From positions 372,001 to 436,000 of the forward strand of contig NZ_JAIOUV010000002.1 of the NCBI RefSeq assembly GCF_019931145.1: a DNA stretch of 64,000 bases. The letters run 5' to 3'. The stretch is from Marinicella meishanensis. Its GTDB lineage: Bacteria; Pseudomonadota; Gammaproteobacteria; Xanthomonadales; Marinicellaceae. Both the position numbers and the translations under genes were made by a program. Within the stretch, counting starts at the first letter, position 1, and the number at the start of each line of letters is the position of its first letter. The notes beneath the pieces were generated by a model, which saw nothing but the letters and a program-made list of their open reading frames with translations, was not told the DNA's origin and ran no database searches. Of this stretch, positions 33,077 to 41,955 are shown piece after piece.

Positions 33077-36039
33077 TGGGTCAACAGGCGCCGCCAGCTG
33101 TTGAATTGCATGGCATCGGCCAGCCATTGTTGGCGCCCGGGATCAATCGCCGATTGGCCATTGAGTTGTTGCAGGTAATATAGAATCAGCTGTTCATCCT
33201 GGTGCAATTCGGCATCGTCTTTCAAGGCCGGGACTTCATCACGCATCGATTGCAACAGCGACAACAGGTCATGCATTGACTGCAGCGCCTGGGTGGTTTG
33301 GCCGCTGCGCACTTGTTCGGCGGCCGCTGCCAATTGGTCGGCCACTTGTCGGGCCAGGCTGTTTTTCAACACATTCAAGGTCAAAGGGGTCCATTGCTGC
33401 CGCCCCGTAGACAACTCCAGTGACTGACTGCTGCGGGCATTGCGCAGGTGGATCAAATCCTTGTACTTCAGGTTCACTTCGGCAATGGCCTGGGCCTGGT
33501 TACCACCGGCCGGCACCAACACATCCAACAACAAGACGTGGGTGTCACCGGCATAAAACGACGGGATCACCATTTGGATGCCATCTTCATCTTCGCCGCG
33601 GTCGGCCGCGATGCTCAAATTGCGCGCCAGGCGTTGATCCAGGCTTTGTTCGGCCGCCCGCACTTGGGCACTTTGTTGCTGATTCAGCGGGTATGAACCC
33701 AAGACATCCAACAACTGCACCCCCTCGGCCAGGCGAATTTGTAAGCGCAAAGCCCGGGCCACGGCCTTGGCCGCCGCCAACAAGCCGTCATTGACCACCC
33801 GGCTGGCATCCTGGGCACCGACCATCACCCAACTGTGGCCTTGGCCTTGCAAAGCCAAAGTCTGCATCCAGTTGCGTTGGGCATCATCACCCAGGGCCAC
33901 GGTGCTGAAGGTGATGCCGTTGGTGGCTTGTTGGTGCACTTCAGGGGCCAAGCGCTGCGCCAACTGGCTGCGGTCTTCGGTGGACACCAACCACACGGCA
34001 CTGGAACCCAGCACCGCACTCGGGTCATCTTCGGTTTGCAGCCAGTCATAAGCGGCGGCCAAACCCTGCTCCAAGGACACCGCAGCGGCGTCTTTTTGGG
34101 GAACAAACAGCTGCGCCAGGGCCACTTGGATGGGGCCGTGTTTGAAGTCTTGGGCCTGGATCACTTGGCCGCCACCTGGACCGGTGACGAACACCGAAAC
34201 CTGATCCGACACCTGTTTGTGGCTCAACAACGCGGCCAACAAGGCCTGGGTCTCGGCCTTCACTTCGGCGGGTGCTGACCGGTCACTCAGGTCCAACACC
34301 AGTGCCAAATTCAAGGCCGAACGGTGACCGCCTTGTTGGGCACCGGCTTGCAACCCCACTTGCAACCGCAGGCGGGTCGCCGCATCGCTGTGCAAGGCAC
34401 TGCGGTCACTGGCCAGAAACAAGGCCAAGGCGGCGTTGTGGGGTGGGTCAAAGGGTTGGTGGTTTTGTCGCACCGCTGGCAACTCAGCCGTGCCGGCTTG
34501 TTGTAAGCGGGCCTGCAACCAACGCATGTGCGCATCGCCCGGCACATAGGTGTTGGCCCAATAGCCGGTGGCCTGCTGGAAGGACAAACCGGTGGTCTGG
34601 TTCGATTGTTGGAAATACCGCTGGGCCGGTGTGGGCGCTGCGCTCTTGTCGACATCGCCGCCAAAATCGGCAATGACCTCTTCGGTGGCATCATCAAGGG
34701 CCACATCTTCGGCCACATCAGGGACCACAACAGGCGCTGCATCTAGGACCACATCTTGGTCCACAACCGGGGCTTCCTCAAAGACCTCAGCTTCCGCCAC
34801 TGCCGAGCGTTTGATGCGGGAGCCCGTAACGGTGATGGTCCCTTCGTGGTCAGCGGCGTTGGCGGCGTCTTGATCGCTGGTGACCGGAGCGGCATCCCGA
34901 TCCCGCTTGGCCCGTTCTTGCTTGGCCCCGGATTCAAGGACCGGTGGTTGTTGGCTGGGTTTGGGGGCCGCCACGGCTTTGTTCAAGCGGCGGTCGCTGG
35001 CTGCATAACGGTCCTCACCACTGGTTTGTTGGCGACCGGGTGGTGCCTCAAGCAGGCCATCAAGCCTCGGGCTGGCAGGTTGGGGGTGAGATCTGAATTG
35101 GGCTTCTCGCGCTCCGCTGTATCCCTTCTGCTCAGCTTCTGCTGTGACCTGATCCAATACTTGATCCAAGGAAGGTTGGGGTTCGTTTTGTGCCACCGCC
35201 GCTTGTTCATCGGCCCGCTGACCACCCGCAACCTGACCCATTTCGTTTTGGTTTTTCTTCTCGGCCATCAAAGACGTGGCATCGCGAGCCGGTAAGGCAG
35301 CAGACGGCATCGGATGGCTGCCCTTTTGGGCTTGGCCAAAGGTTCTGACTTCTTCCCGCAACACATCCGGCATCGGCGCCGGCTCTGCGGCGGGTAGGTC
35401 CGTGTTGGCAAAATTCCCTGCCAACTCCAGTTCCAATTTGGGTGGCTCGATTTGTTGCAAGGTGTCACTGACCGCAGGTGTTTCACTGGTGGGTTGACTC
35501 AGGCTCAAATTGCGTTGCCGCATGTGTGCTTGCGGCTCCAGCCCCAAATCCTTGGCATCCACAAACGCCACATCAATCGCATCTTCCTCCGGCGCCTTGG
35601 GGTCAATCCACACCGTTTCCTTGCGCTTGAGCGGGGCTGCTGGTTCAGCGGCCAATTCGGCTTCGTCTGTCGTCGCCACCGGCACCTCACTGAAGTCGCC
35701 TTGGAATCGATCCAGCTCGTTGTTGTAGATCAGGCCGACCACCGCCACCAACACAAAGCAGGCGGCCAGGCCAGTGGCCCATTGGGGGTTGAGGCGGCGG
35801 GGCTTGGCTGGGGTTGTTTGGGCGGCTTGTTGCACCGCGGCCAAGGTGTCGGCAAACACGGCGTCACTGACATCGTGTTCTGCCAGTTGCGCCAACTGCC
35901 CTTGCATGGCTTGCAGGTCGGCCAGGTAGGCCGCACAATCCGGGCACTGGGCCAGGTGGTCAGCCAGCTGTTGCTCCTGGATGGGATTCAACACATCCAA
36001 ATCAAGCAGCTGGGCTTTGATGTGTTCACAATGTTTCAT
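33067..36039 (-). CDS. Anti-sigma zinc finger fused to a vWA-domain protein
   Basis: A 990-residue protein. Residues 1-40 form a ZAS anti-sigma zinc finger (DHLAQCPDC: His28, Cys32, Cys35). A membrane helix follows near residues 87-104 (LAACFVLVAVVGLIY). The extracytoplasmic part has a long low-complexity linker, then at about 480-990 a YfbK-like von Willebrand A region (ALNLALVLDLSDRSAP). The metal-site motif is DLSDRS rather than the standard DxSxS. Around residues 400-411 the linker contains TITVTGSRIKRS, a motif otherwise familiar from the start of TonB-dependent receptors. The start overlaps the sigma gene by 14 bp, so it should be the cognate anti-sigma factor. Confidence 0.85.
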   Translation of the reverse strand: MKHCEHIKAQLLDLDVLNPIQEQQLADHLAQCPDCAAYLADLQAMQGQLAQLAEHDVSDAVFADTLAAVQQAAQTTPAKPRRLNPQWATGLAACFVLVAVVGLIYNNELDRFQGDFSEVPVATTDEAELAAEPAAPLKRKETVWIDPKAPEEDAIDVAFVDAKDLGLEPQAHMRQRNLSLSQPTSETPAVSDTLQQIEPPKLELELAGNFANTDLPAAEPAPMPDVLREEVRTFGQAQKGSHPMPSAALPARDATSLMAEKKNQNEMGQVAGGQRADEQAAVAQNEPQPSLDQVLDQVTAEAEQKGYSGAREAQFRSHPQPASPRLDGLLEAPPGRQQTSGEDRYAASDRRLNKAVAAPKPSQQPPVLESGAKQERAKRDRDAAPVTSDQDAANAADHEGTITVTGSRIKRSAVAEAEVFEEAPVVDQDVVLDAAPVVVPDVAEDVALDDATEEVIADFGGDVDKSAAPTPAQRYFQQSNQTTGLSFQQATGYWANTYVPGDAHMRWLQARLQQAGTAELPAVRQNHQPFDPPHNAALALFLASDRSALHSDAATRLRLQVGLQAGAQQGGHRSALNLALVLDLSDRSAPAEVKAETQALLAALLSHKQVSDQVSVFVTGPGGGQVIQAQDFKHGPIQVALAQLFVPQKDAAAVSLEQGLAAAYDWLQTEDDPSAVLGSSAVWLVSTEDRSQLAQRLAPEVHQQATNGITFSTVALGDDAQRNWMQTLALQGQGHSWVMVGAQDASRVVNDGLLAAAKAVARALRLQIRLAEGVQLLDVLGSYPLNQQQSAQVRAAEQSLDQRLARNLSIAADRGEDEDGIQMVIPSFYAGDTHVLLLDVLVPAGGNQAQAIAEVNLKYKDLIHLRNARSSQSLELSTGRQQWTPLTLNVLKNSLARQVADQLAAAAEQVRSGQTTQALQSMHDLLSLLQSMRDEVPALKDDAELHQDEQLILYYLQQLNGQSAIDPGRQQWLADAMQFNSWRRLLTHGP

Positions 36040-36685
36040 GGGTTTCTCCGCTGCGGTTCTGGCCGCTGGTTTTTTGGCCGCTGGGGCTGTGGGTGGCCCG
36101 GTGGCTCTGCTGTCGGCTTTGGAAGGCCGACAACAGGGTTTGTTTGGCGCGCCGCAAGTGGGATTTGATGGTGTTCACCGGCAGGCCCAAAACGGCGCCA
36201 ATTTCTTTGATTTTCAAGCCTTTGACCAAGGACAAATTCAAGGCTTCAGCCTGTGCCTGGGGCAAGTCACCCATGGCCTGGTGCAACCAATCCATGGTGG
36301 CGGCCAGGTCGGCCGACCGCTCGGGTGTGGGCTGCACATCCACCACGTCCTCAACCAAGGTCACGGCGGCCAGCGGCACCGACTTTTTTCGCTGGTGGTC
36401 CCGCAAGGTGTTGACCGCAATGGTGAAAATCCACGGGCTCAAGGGCCGGCTGGCTTGGTACTGATGGGCCGACTTGTGGATTTTCAAGAAAATTTCTTGG
36501 AACAAGTCATCGCACAGCTGTGGTTCCAGACCTTGTCGCACCAAAAAAGAATACAACGGTTTGCGGTAAGCCTGCATCAGTTTGGCAAACGCCTGCGGAT
36601 CGCCACGCCGGTGGGCGGCCAACCAGCTGCGTTCTTCCAGGTCCACGACTGTGGCATCAGTTGCTTGGGTTTGCAAGGCTGGCAT
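36026..36685 (-). CDS. ECF RNA polymerase sigma factor
   Basis: A 219-residue sigma-70 family factor of the extracytoplasmic-function type. Region 2 is CDDLFQEIFLKIHKSAHQY followed by PLSPWIFTIAVNTLRDHQRK; region 4 is KIKEIGAVLGLPVNTIKSHL. A basic, disordered tail of about 30 residues follows. It is first in an operon with the anti-sigma/vWA gene and the large membrane protein, so it probably directs transcription of this envelope operon and perhaps of itself. Confidence 0.92.
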   Translation of the reverse strand: MPALQTQATDATVVDLEERSWLAAHRRGDPQAFAKLMQAYRKPLYSFLVRQGLEPQLCDDLFQEIFLKIHKSAHQYQASRPLSPWIFTIAVNTLRDHQRKKSVPLAAVTLVEDVVDVQPTPERSADLAATMDWLHQAMGDLPQAQAEALNLSLVKGLKIKEIGAVLGLPVNTIKSHLRRAKQTLLSAFQSRQQSHRATHSPSGQKTSGQNRSGETHETL

Positions 36686-36816
36686 GGTTCAAATGGTTTG
36701 GTTTCAAAGGCTTCATACCGGGCTATACGGCACCAATGGAAAAAGGTTGCAGCGGCCGGTCAAAAAAACCACCCCACCCATCTGACCATTGGCCCGATGG
36801 CAGCTGGTCCAGGCCG

Positions 36817-37431
36817 TTACCGGCATTGGGCGACGGGTTTGATCGCGGCTTGTTCATCGGTTTGGTAACACTCATCCAACAACGAACAATAACAGGCTGT
36901 GAACTGCACTTGAAACCGCAGATCATTGATTTTGTCCCACAAAGGCTGGTTTTGTTCATGCCACTTCAAGCGCATGAACATCAGGGTGTCCTGACCCGGG
37001 ATGATGGTGTTCAACACCGGTGAGGTGATGAACTGGGGAATGTCTTGATCGGGTGCGCGGCTGGCAGCCAAAAAGGCCTCCACTTCGGTTCGGCAGCAGT
37101 GGTTCAACACCGCAAACAGGTTGTCGAAGGCCTGGCCTTCGTATTGGAATGACATGGATTTGATCAAGGCGGGCCCCACGCCGGCATTTTTCAAGGAAAA
37201 ATTGACCACCGGCTCATCGTCATTCAAAACATTGCCATGGCCGTACTGGATCAAGGGCATGGTCATGGCTTTGACCTGTTTGTTGGCGGCATCCGCTTGC
37301 AGGTAGGTGGCGTAAAAGGAAGCGGCAGAAATCAAAATGGCACACACCGCAATGATGAAGTTCAGGCGTTCACCCGAGCGTTTGCTGGGGGCTCCGGTTT
37401 GGTTTTCGTTGGCGTCTTGACTTGCTGACAT
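36817..37431 (-). CDS. Single-span membrane protein, function unknown
   Basis: A 204-residue protein with a short cytoplasmic N-terminus, one membrane helix (about residues 24-44, FIIAVCAILISAASFYATYL) and an extracytoplasmic domain of about 155 residues. The latter includes VNFSLKNAGVGPALIKSM, a pattern seen in uncharacterised proteins of marine proteobacteria. Five cysteines suggest disulfides. It is divergent from alkB. Confidence 0.75.
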   Translation of the reverse strand: MSASQDANENQTGAPSKRSGERLNFIIAVCAILISAASFYATYLQADAANKQVKAMTMPLIQYGHGNVLNDDEPVVNFSLKNAGVGPALIKSMSFQYEGQAFDNLFAVLNHCCRTEVEAFLAASRAPDQDIPQFITSPVLNTIIPGQDTLMFMRLKWHEQNQPLWDKINDLRFQVQFTACYCSLLDECYQTDEQAAIKPVAQCR

Positions 37432-37478
37432 GTTAACCCATGGGCAATTGAATTACCCAAGCAGTTTAGCACATCGCC

Positions 37479-37484
37479 TATAAT
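37479..37484 (+). promoter_or_regulatory. Candidate -10 box of alkB
   Basis: A consensus TATAAT lies 25 bases before the alkB ATG. No good -35 hexamer is found at the normal distance, so an activator may be involved. Confidence 0.4.
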
Positions 37485-37509
37485 GACATCCTGGCCTGAA
37501 ATTTGACCC

Positions 37510-38142
37510 ATGAAAGACCTGTTCACCGACATCACCGCAGCCATCGAGGAAATCCATCCTGACGTGTATCTGCTGCGTGATTATGCCGACAGCCCGACGT
37601 TGCTGCCACTCATCAAGGCGATCACCGAGCAGGCGCCTTTTCGCTTCATGCACACCCCCGGTGGCAAGCGCTTGCACATCTCCATGACCAACTGCGGCGA
37701 CGTGGGTTGGATCAGTGATGCCCAAGGCTACCGCTATGTTGGCACCGACCCCACTTCAAACCGGCCTTGGCCAGCCATGCCTCAGGCTTTCATCGAACTG
37801 GCGCAGCGCGCCGCGGCGCTGGCTCAATTTCACCCATTTCAGCCCAATGCTTGCCTGATCAACCATTACCGCATGGGCCAAGAGTTGACCGCCCACCAGG
37901 ACAAAAACGAACCGGACTTGAGCCAACCCATCGTCTCGGTGTCCTTGGGCATGAGCGCCCGTTTCCAGGTCTATGGCAAGTCTCGCAGCCAACGGCCTTT
38001 GGAGGTTGAGTTGTATGATGGCGATGTTATGGTCTGGGGCCGCAGTGCCCGCCTGATTTACCACGGGGTCAAGACCCAGCGGAGCCTGCCGCATCCTGAG
38101 TTGGGTGAGCACCGCATCAATTTGACTTTCCGCCGGGTCTGA
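37510..38142 (+). CDS. alkB: DNA/RNA alkylation repair dioxygenase AlkB
   Basis: A 210-residue Fe(II)/2-oxoglutarate dioxygenase that reverses N1-methyladenine and N3-methylcytosine damage. It matches E. coli AlkB (216 residues) over its length: MTNCGDVGWISDAQGYRY, PWPAMPQAF and QPNACLINHYRMG. The iron ligands are in TAHQDKNEPDL (His and Asp) and RLIYHGVK (His), and the 2-oxoglutarate Arg is in RINLTFRR. It is a single gene, with no ada nearby. Confidence 0.95.
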   Translation: MKDLFTDITAAIEEIHPDVYLLRDYADSPTLLPLIKAITEQAPFRFMHTPGGKRLHISMTNCGDVGWISDAQGYRYVGTDPTSNRPWPAMPQAFIELAQRAAALAQFHPFQPNACLINHYRMGQELTAHQDKNEPDLSQPIVSVSLGMSARFQVYGKSRSQRPLEVELYDGDVMVWGRSARLIYHGVKTQRSLPHPELGEHRINLTFRRV

Positions 38143-38254
38143 CTGGACCAGGGCCTGTTAACACCAACAGGCCCTAGCCTGCCGCCACAATTAATTGGCG
38201 CATTGTGCGGCGGTTTTACGCATGTATGGTTAAACGCCACATTGAGAGACCGCC

Positions 38255-39697
38255 ATGAACAAGATCCACCTCTTCATCATCCTGACCCTGACTTTGACCC
38301 TGGCCTGGGCTGGCTCCAGCTGGAACTTGGTGCAAACACCCAGCGCCGCAACGTTCAATGGCATCACCTCACCCAATGGCCATTTCGCCATCGCGGTGGG
38401 GGAAAACGGCAACATCGTGCATTTCAACAACGGTGATTCTGGCACCGTGATGCCCTCAGGCACCACCGAAGAATTGTATGACGTGTATGCCACCTCTTCG
38501 AGTTTTGCGGTGGCTGCCGGTGAAGATGTGGTGCTGCTGTGGGATGGGGTGCAATGGGATCAGCTGTTCACCGGCAGCAGCGACACCATTTACACCGGCA
38601 CGTGGATCTCACCCGAAGAAGACGTGGTGCTGTATGAGTCCTTGGGCCAATTCAATGTGATTTGCCCCTACCTGCCCAACGAACCCACGCAACCCTTTTG
38701 TCGGGCCTATTCTCAGCCCATGTTAACGGCTTGTGGCGAAAGCAACGACATCAAACTGCTGATGGCCAGTGGCAACATCGAACACGTCAACAATTTGCTG
38801 CAAGACCAATCCAACAATTTACCCTTGCATGAAGAAGCGGTGCCGTTGTTCTTGAATGCCATTTGGGTCCCACCTTTGGCTTGCCTGCCCGGCTCCATCG
38901 AGCCAACAGAATTGTTTGCCATCCGAGGTGGTGATGAATTTTGGTATTTTGATGGTGCTGAGTGGTCCAACATGAATGTCAACGTTCCGGGGGACCAAAC
39001 CCTCACTTGGCTAAGCGGCACGAATGCCAACAACATCTTGGCCACTGGCTTTAAAGCCAATGGCATGGGTGGCAATGACGGCGTGGTGTGGCGCTATGAT
39101 GGCCAGAATTGGGTGGAGGACACCAATTTGCCTGCTGGCACCCCTGGCTTGAGCGACATCACCGCCCACATCAATTTACCCGATTTGATTTTTGCCAACA
39201 ATTTCGACACCACCAACCGCGCCATCTTCAGCAACCATGCCCAAGTCGACATCTTGGCGGCCGCCGAAGAAGGTCGGTATTTGGGCAGTGTGGACTTGTT
39301 CCCCAATGCCAATGTTGATTTGTCCGTCAGCAAACGCTTGACCACCCCTGATCCCATCGTACCTGGTCAACGCATCACCTTTCAGCTGGTGGTGCAAAAC
39401 TTAGGCCCTGGCACAGCCACCAACGTGCGATTCCTTGACGGTTATTTCAATTCCATACAAATCGCCGTGGACAATTGTGGCATGTCAGAATTCAATGTGT
39501 ATGCGGGCTGGCATTACCGCGATGTGACCATTCCAACCCTGGCGCCCGGCGAAGTGGTGTTCTGCACCATGGAGTTTGACGTGGTGGGTACACCCGGTGA
39601 TGAAATCAGGAACTATGCGGCCGTTTTTGAGCTGGATGAGATCAACCACCACAACAACGAAAGCAGAATCACGGGGGTCATGATACAGAGCCCATAA
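38255..39697 (+). CDS. Secreted protein with internal DLIFANNFD motif and DUF11-like domain
   Basis: A 480-residue exported protein with signal peptide MNKIHLFIILTLTLTLAWA. Residues 20-305 look like a propeller (VAVGENGNIVHFN-type blades, VLLWDGVQWDQL, VVWRYDGQNWVED). At residues 310-318 it has DLIFANNFD, the motif that ends other secreted proteins here. A further 160 residues follow, including a DUF11-like beta-sandwich (NVDLSVSKRLTTPDPIVPGQ, NLGPGTATNVRF). This could be the result of a domain added after an ancestral C-terminus. Confidence 0.82.
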   Translation: MNKIHLFIILTLTLTLAWAGSSWNLVQTPSAATFNGITSPNGHFAIAVGENGNIVHFNNGDSGTVMPSGTTEELYDVYATSSSFAVAAGEDVVLLWDGVQWDQLFTGSSDTIYTGTWISPEEDVVLYESLGQFNVICPYLPNEPTQPFCRAYSQPMLTACGESNDIKLLMASGNIEHVNNLLQDQSNNLPLHEEAVPLFLNAIWVPPLACLPGSIEPTELFAIRGGDEFWYFDGAEWSNMNVNVPGDQTLTWLSGTNANNILATGFKANGMGGNDGVVWRYDGQNWVEDTNLPAGTPGLSDITAHINLPDLIFANNFDTTNRAIFSNHAQVDILAAAEEGRYLGSVDLFPNANVDLSVSKRLTTPDPIVPGQRITFQLVVQNLGPGTATNVRFLDGYFNSIQIAVDNCGMSEFNVYAGWHYRDVTIPTLAPGEVVFCTMEFDVVGTPGDEIRNYAAVFELDEINHHNNESRITGVMIQSP

Positions 39698-39779
39698 GCA
39701 GCCTAGTTGGCTGGTCGGAACTTGACCAGGCGGCGCTCAGATCAGCACTGTGTTTGTGTGACAGCCAAGCCGGTGACCA

Positions 39780-39803
39780 ATCAATGCATCATGATGCATT
39801 GAT
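39780..39803. repeat. Perfect 24-bp palindrome
   Basis: The half-site ATCAATGCATCA is followed directly by its exact reverse complement. It overlaps the last codons and the stop of the TerB-like gene. There is no loop and no T run, so a protein-binding site or a cruciform is more likely than a terminator. Confidence 0.7.
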
Positions 39804-40028
39804 CTTGTCGTGAACCTTTTTCAGCATGGCTTGCATGTCGGCATCCAGCTCCTCGGGGGTCAGTCGGGAGATGATGTTGCGCAACACCCGGATTTCATTG
39901 TGGTCGATCTCGCCATCGCGCTCGGCAATGGCCAGAATTCTGCCCAATTCTTCGGCATCCAATTTGCCGTCATTGCTGAAACACTCAATCGAGCGAAAGC
40001 TCATTTCTAAATAGTCTCTGGATTCCAT
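39789..40028 (-). CDS. Small TerB/EF-hand-like acidic protein
   Basis: A 79-residue helical protein. CFSNDGKLDAEELGRILAIA and ERDGEIDHNEIRVLRNII are two helix-loop-helix units with acidic loops, like the TerB fold or degenerate EF-hands, so metal binding is possible. The ribosome site AAGGAG supports the start. It is a single gene, and its 3' end lies inside a perfect palindrome. Confidence 0.75.
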   Translation of the reverse strand: MESRDYLEMSFRSIECFSNDGKLDAEELGRILAIAERDGEIDHNEIRVLRNIISRLTPEELDADMQAMLKKVHDKINAS

Positions 40029-40123
40029 GGTCGCTCCTTGGTTGAAAGATCAACCTTGATTATGCCACACAGGCGCCGATCATGTCTTGATTCACAAGCC
40101 ATGATCGACTCTTGGATCCTTGG

Positions 40124-40513
40124 TCAGCGGTGCTGATCAATCAAAATGGCATTGCCATCGGGATCGACCAAGGAAATGTGGCCTGGGCCGGTGGGTTCGT
40201 CGATGTTTGAGTCTTTGATATCGACCCCAGCGGCCACCAGATGGGCGTGAATTTCGCGCACGTCGGTGTATTCATCGACGTTGTTGCATTTGGCATCCCA
40301 GCCGGGATTGAAGGTGAGGATGTTGCCGTCGAACATGCCTTGAAACAAGCCCAGGGTGTGGTCGCCATTGCGCAGGATCAACCAATTCTGGGATTGGTCA
40401 CCGCCGATCACTTCAAAGCCCAACTGGGCATAGAAATTTTTCGAGGCTTCGATGTCTTTGACCGCCAAACTGACGGAGAACGCCCCCAAAGGCAGGTTGG
40501 GTGTATCAGTCAT
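40124..40513 (-). CDS. VOC/glyoxalase-like family protein
   Basis: A 129-residue vicinal-oxygen-chelate protein. SVSLAVKDIEASKNFYAQLG and GPGHISLVDPDGNAILIDQH are the paired beta-alpha-beta-beta-beta module ends of the family. Substrates vary widely (glyoxalases, dioxygenases, resistance proteins) and cannot be assigned here. It is divergent from the pirin gene. Confidence 0.85.
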   Translation of the reverse strand: MTDTPNLPLGAFSVSLAVKDIEASKNFYAQLGFEVIGGDQSQNWLILRNGDHTLGLFQGMFDGNILTFNPGWDAKCNNVDEYTDVREIHAHLVAAGVDIKDSNIDEPTGPGHISLVDPDGNAILIDQHR

Positions 40514-40574
40514 TGTTTACTCCTGATGGTGATGATGTAGGCCTTTATCCTACCGCTTCCGAGCCGATCTGGCA

Positions 40575-40590
40575 TCACCCAAGTGGGTGA
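40575..40590. promoter_or_regulatory. Palindrome between VOC and pirin genes
   Basis: TCACCC-AAGT-GGGTGA, with perfect 6-bp arms, lies in the divergent gap between the two genes, 72 bp before the pirin start. It could be an operator shared by both. A T run follows a few bases later, so a terminator-like role cannot be excluded. Confidence 0.4.
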
Positions 40591-40662
40591 ATATTGTTTT
40601 TTACGCCATCAATCCGGCAATGATGGTATGATTTTTCATCCACCAACAGCAGACCTTTGATC

Positions 40663-41544
40663 ATGACCTTGAACACCAGCCAAGCCCAAATTGAACGCCT
40701 GATTGAACCCCGCCAAAAAGACCTGGGCGGCTTTTCAGTGCGCCGGGTGTTGCCGGTGGTGGGGCAAAAAATGATCGGCCCGTGGATTTTTTTCGATCAC
40801 ATGGGTCCAGCCGATTTTCCGGCCGGTCAAGGCATTGATGTGCGGCCCCACCCCCACATCAACTTGGCCACCGTGACTTATTTGTTCGAAGGTGAAATCT
40901 TGCACCGCGATTCTCTGGGCTCGCTGGCCACCATTGAACCCGGTGACATCAATTTGATGGTGGCCGGCTCTGGCATCGTGCATTCCGAACGCGAACGCGA
41001 GGTGATCCGCAACCAAGACCACCGCCTGCATGGCTTGCAGCTGTGGCTGGCTTTGCCAGAGGCCGATGAAGAAACCGAACCGGCGTTTCACCATTATGAC
41101 AAAAACGAGATTCCTGGCACCACCATCGATGGGGTACCGGTGCGGGTGATGATGGGTGCCGCTTATGGTTTGCACTCTCCGGTCAAGACCTTCGCCAACA
41201 CCCTTTACATCGAGGCGGCCCTTGCACCAGGGCAGACATTGATGCTGCCAAGCGCCGATGAACGGGGTTTGTATGTGGCATCTGGACAACTGTCGGTGCT
41301 GGGTCAAACGCTGGATACCTACCACATGGCGGTCTTGTCCCCGGGTGATGTGGCGATCACCGCCACCGCCGATGACACCCGCATCGCGGTGATCGGTGGC
41401 GAACAACTGGGACCCCGCTTCATCGATTGGAATTTCGTGTCCAGCCGCGCCGAACGCATCGAACAAGCCAAAGCCGATTGGCGCCAGCAACGCTTTGCCA
41501 AAGTGCCGGGTGACGAAGATGAATACATTCCCTTGCCTGACTAA
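40663..41544 (+). CDS. Pirin family protein
   Basis: A 293-residue bicupin. The ATG at 40663 is preferred to a TTG two codons upstream. The metal-binding residues expected in pirins are seen in RPHPHINLATVTY (two His) and GSGIVHSERER (His and Glu), with GPWIFFDHMGPADF upstream. Some bacterial pirins have quercetinase activity or act as redox-sensitive regulators; the sequence does not decide. It ends directly against the convergent membrane protein gene. Confidence 0.9.
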   Translation: MTLNTSQAQIERLIEPRQKDLGGFSVRRVLPVVGQKMIGPWIFFDHMGPADFPAGQGIDVRPHPHINLATVTYLFEGEILHRDSLGSLATIEPGDINLMVAGSGIVHSEREREVIRNQDHRLHGLQLWLALPEADEETEPAFHHYDKNEIPGTTIDGVPVRVMMGAAYGLHSPVKTFANTLYIEAALAPGQTLMLPSADERGLYVASGQLSVLGQTLDTYHMAVLSPGDVAITATADDTRIAVIGGEQLGPRFIDWNFVSSRAERIEQAKADWRQQRFAKVPGDEDEYIPLPD

Positions 41545-41955
41545 TTACTCAGGTGGTTGAAGCCAGAACTTCCTCACACTTAGGTGGAAAAGCCAAATCA
41601 CAAACAGGCCGCCAATGCCGGTAGCCAGTATGTCCAACCAATCAAAAGTCAATTGACCAATCAACTGCATGAACTCCCAACCAGTCAGTCCAAGTAAAAC
41701 CACGGATAAGGTGCGTTGGAAATACCGATTGACTCGTCGGTGGCGCTGAGTTGTGTGCAATTGTTTGTGCGGCCATCGAGCCATCATTGCACCAAAACTC
41801 AGCACCACAACCGCCACAAAATTGGGCGCCACACCCACAATCACTGAATCCACTTCAGGCCCATGTTTGCGCCATAAATCAATCGCTGTCAAAGCCACCA
41901 ATCCGGCGAGGGTCAACCATGTCCACGGGGCTTGATGGCGCCACCAATCACACAT
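41545..41955 (-). CDS. Small membrane protein, function unknown
   Basis: A 136-residue protein with about four hydrophobic segments (residues 11-27, 37-58, 82-102 and 108-127) and basic loops. No family is recognised. Its start overlaps the end of the patatin gene by 8 bp, so both are on one transcript. Confidence 0.75.
   Translation of the reverse strand: MCDWWRHQAPWTWLTLAGLVALTAIDLWRKHGPEVDSVIVGVAPNFVAVVVLSFGAMMARWPHKQLHTTQRHRRVNRYFQRTLSVVLLGLTGWEFMQLIGQLTFDWLDILATGIGGLFVIWLFHLSVRKFWLQPPE

Noticed and set aside
34805-34842. A separate TonB-receptor fragment within the vWA gene
   Set aside because: Only the short TITVTGSRIKR motif is present, in frame with the vWA protein; no plug or barrel sequence follows, so it is treated as part of the linker.
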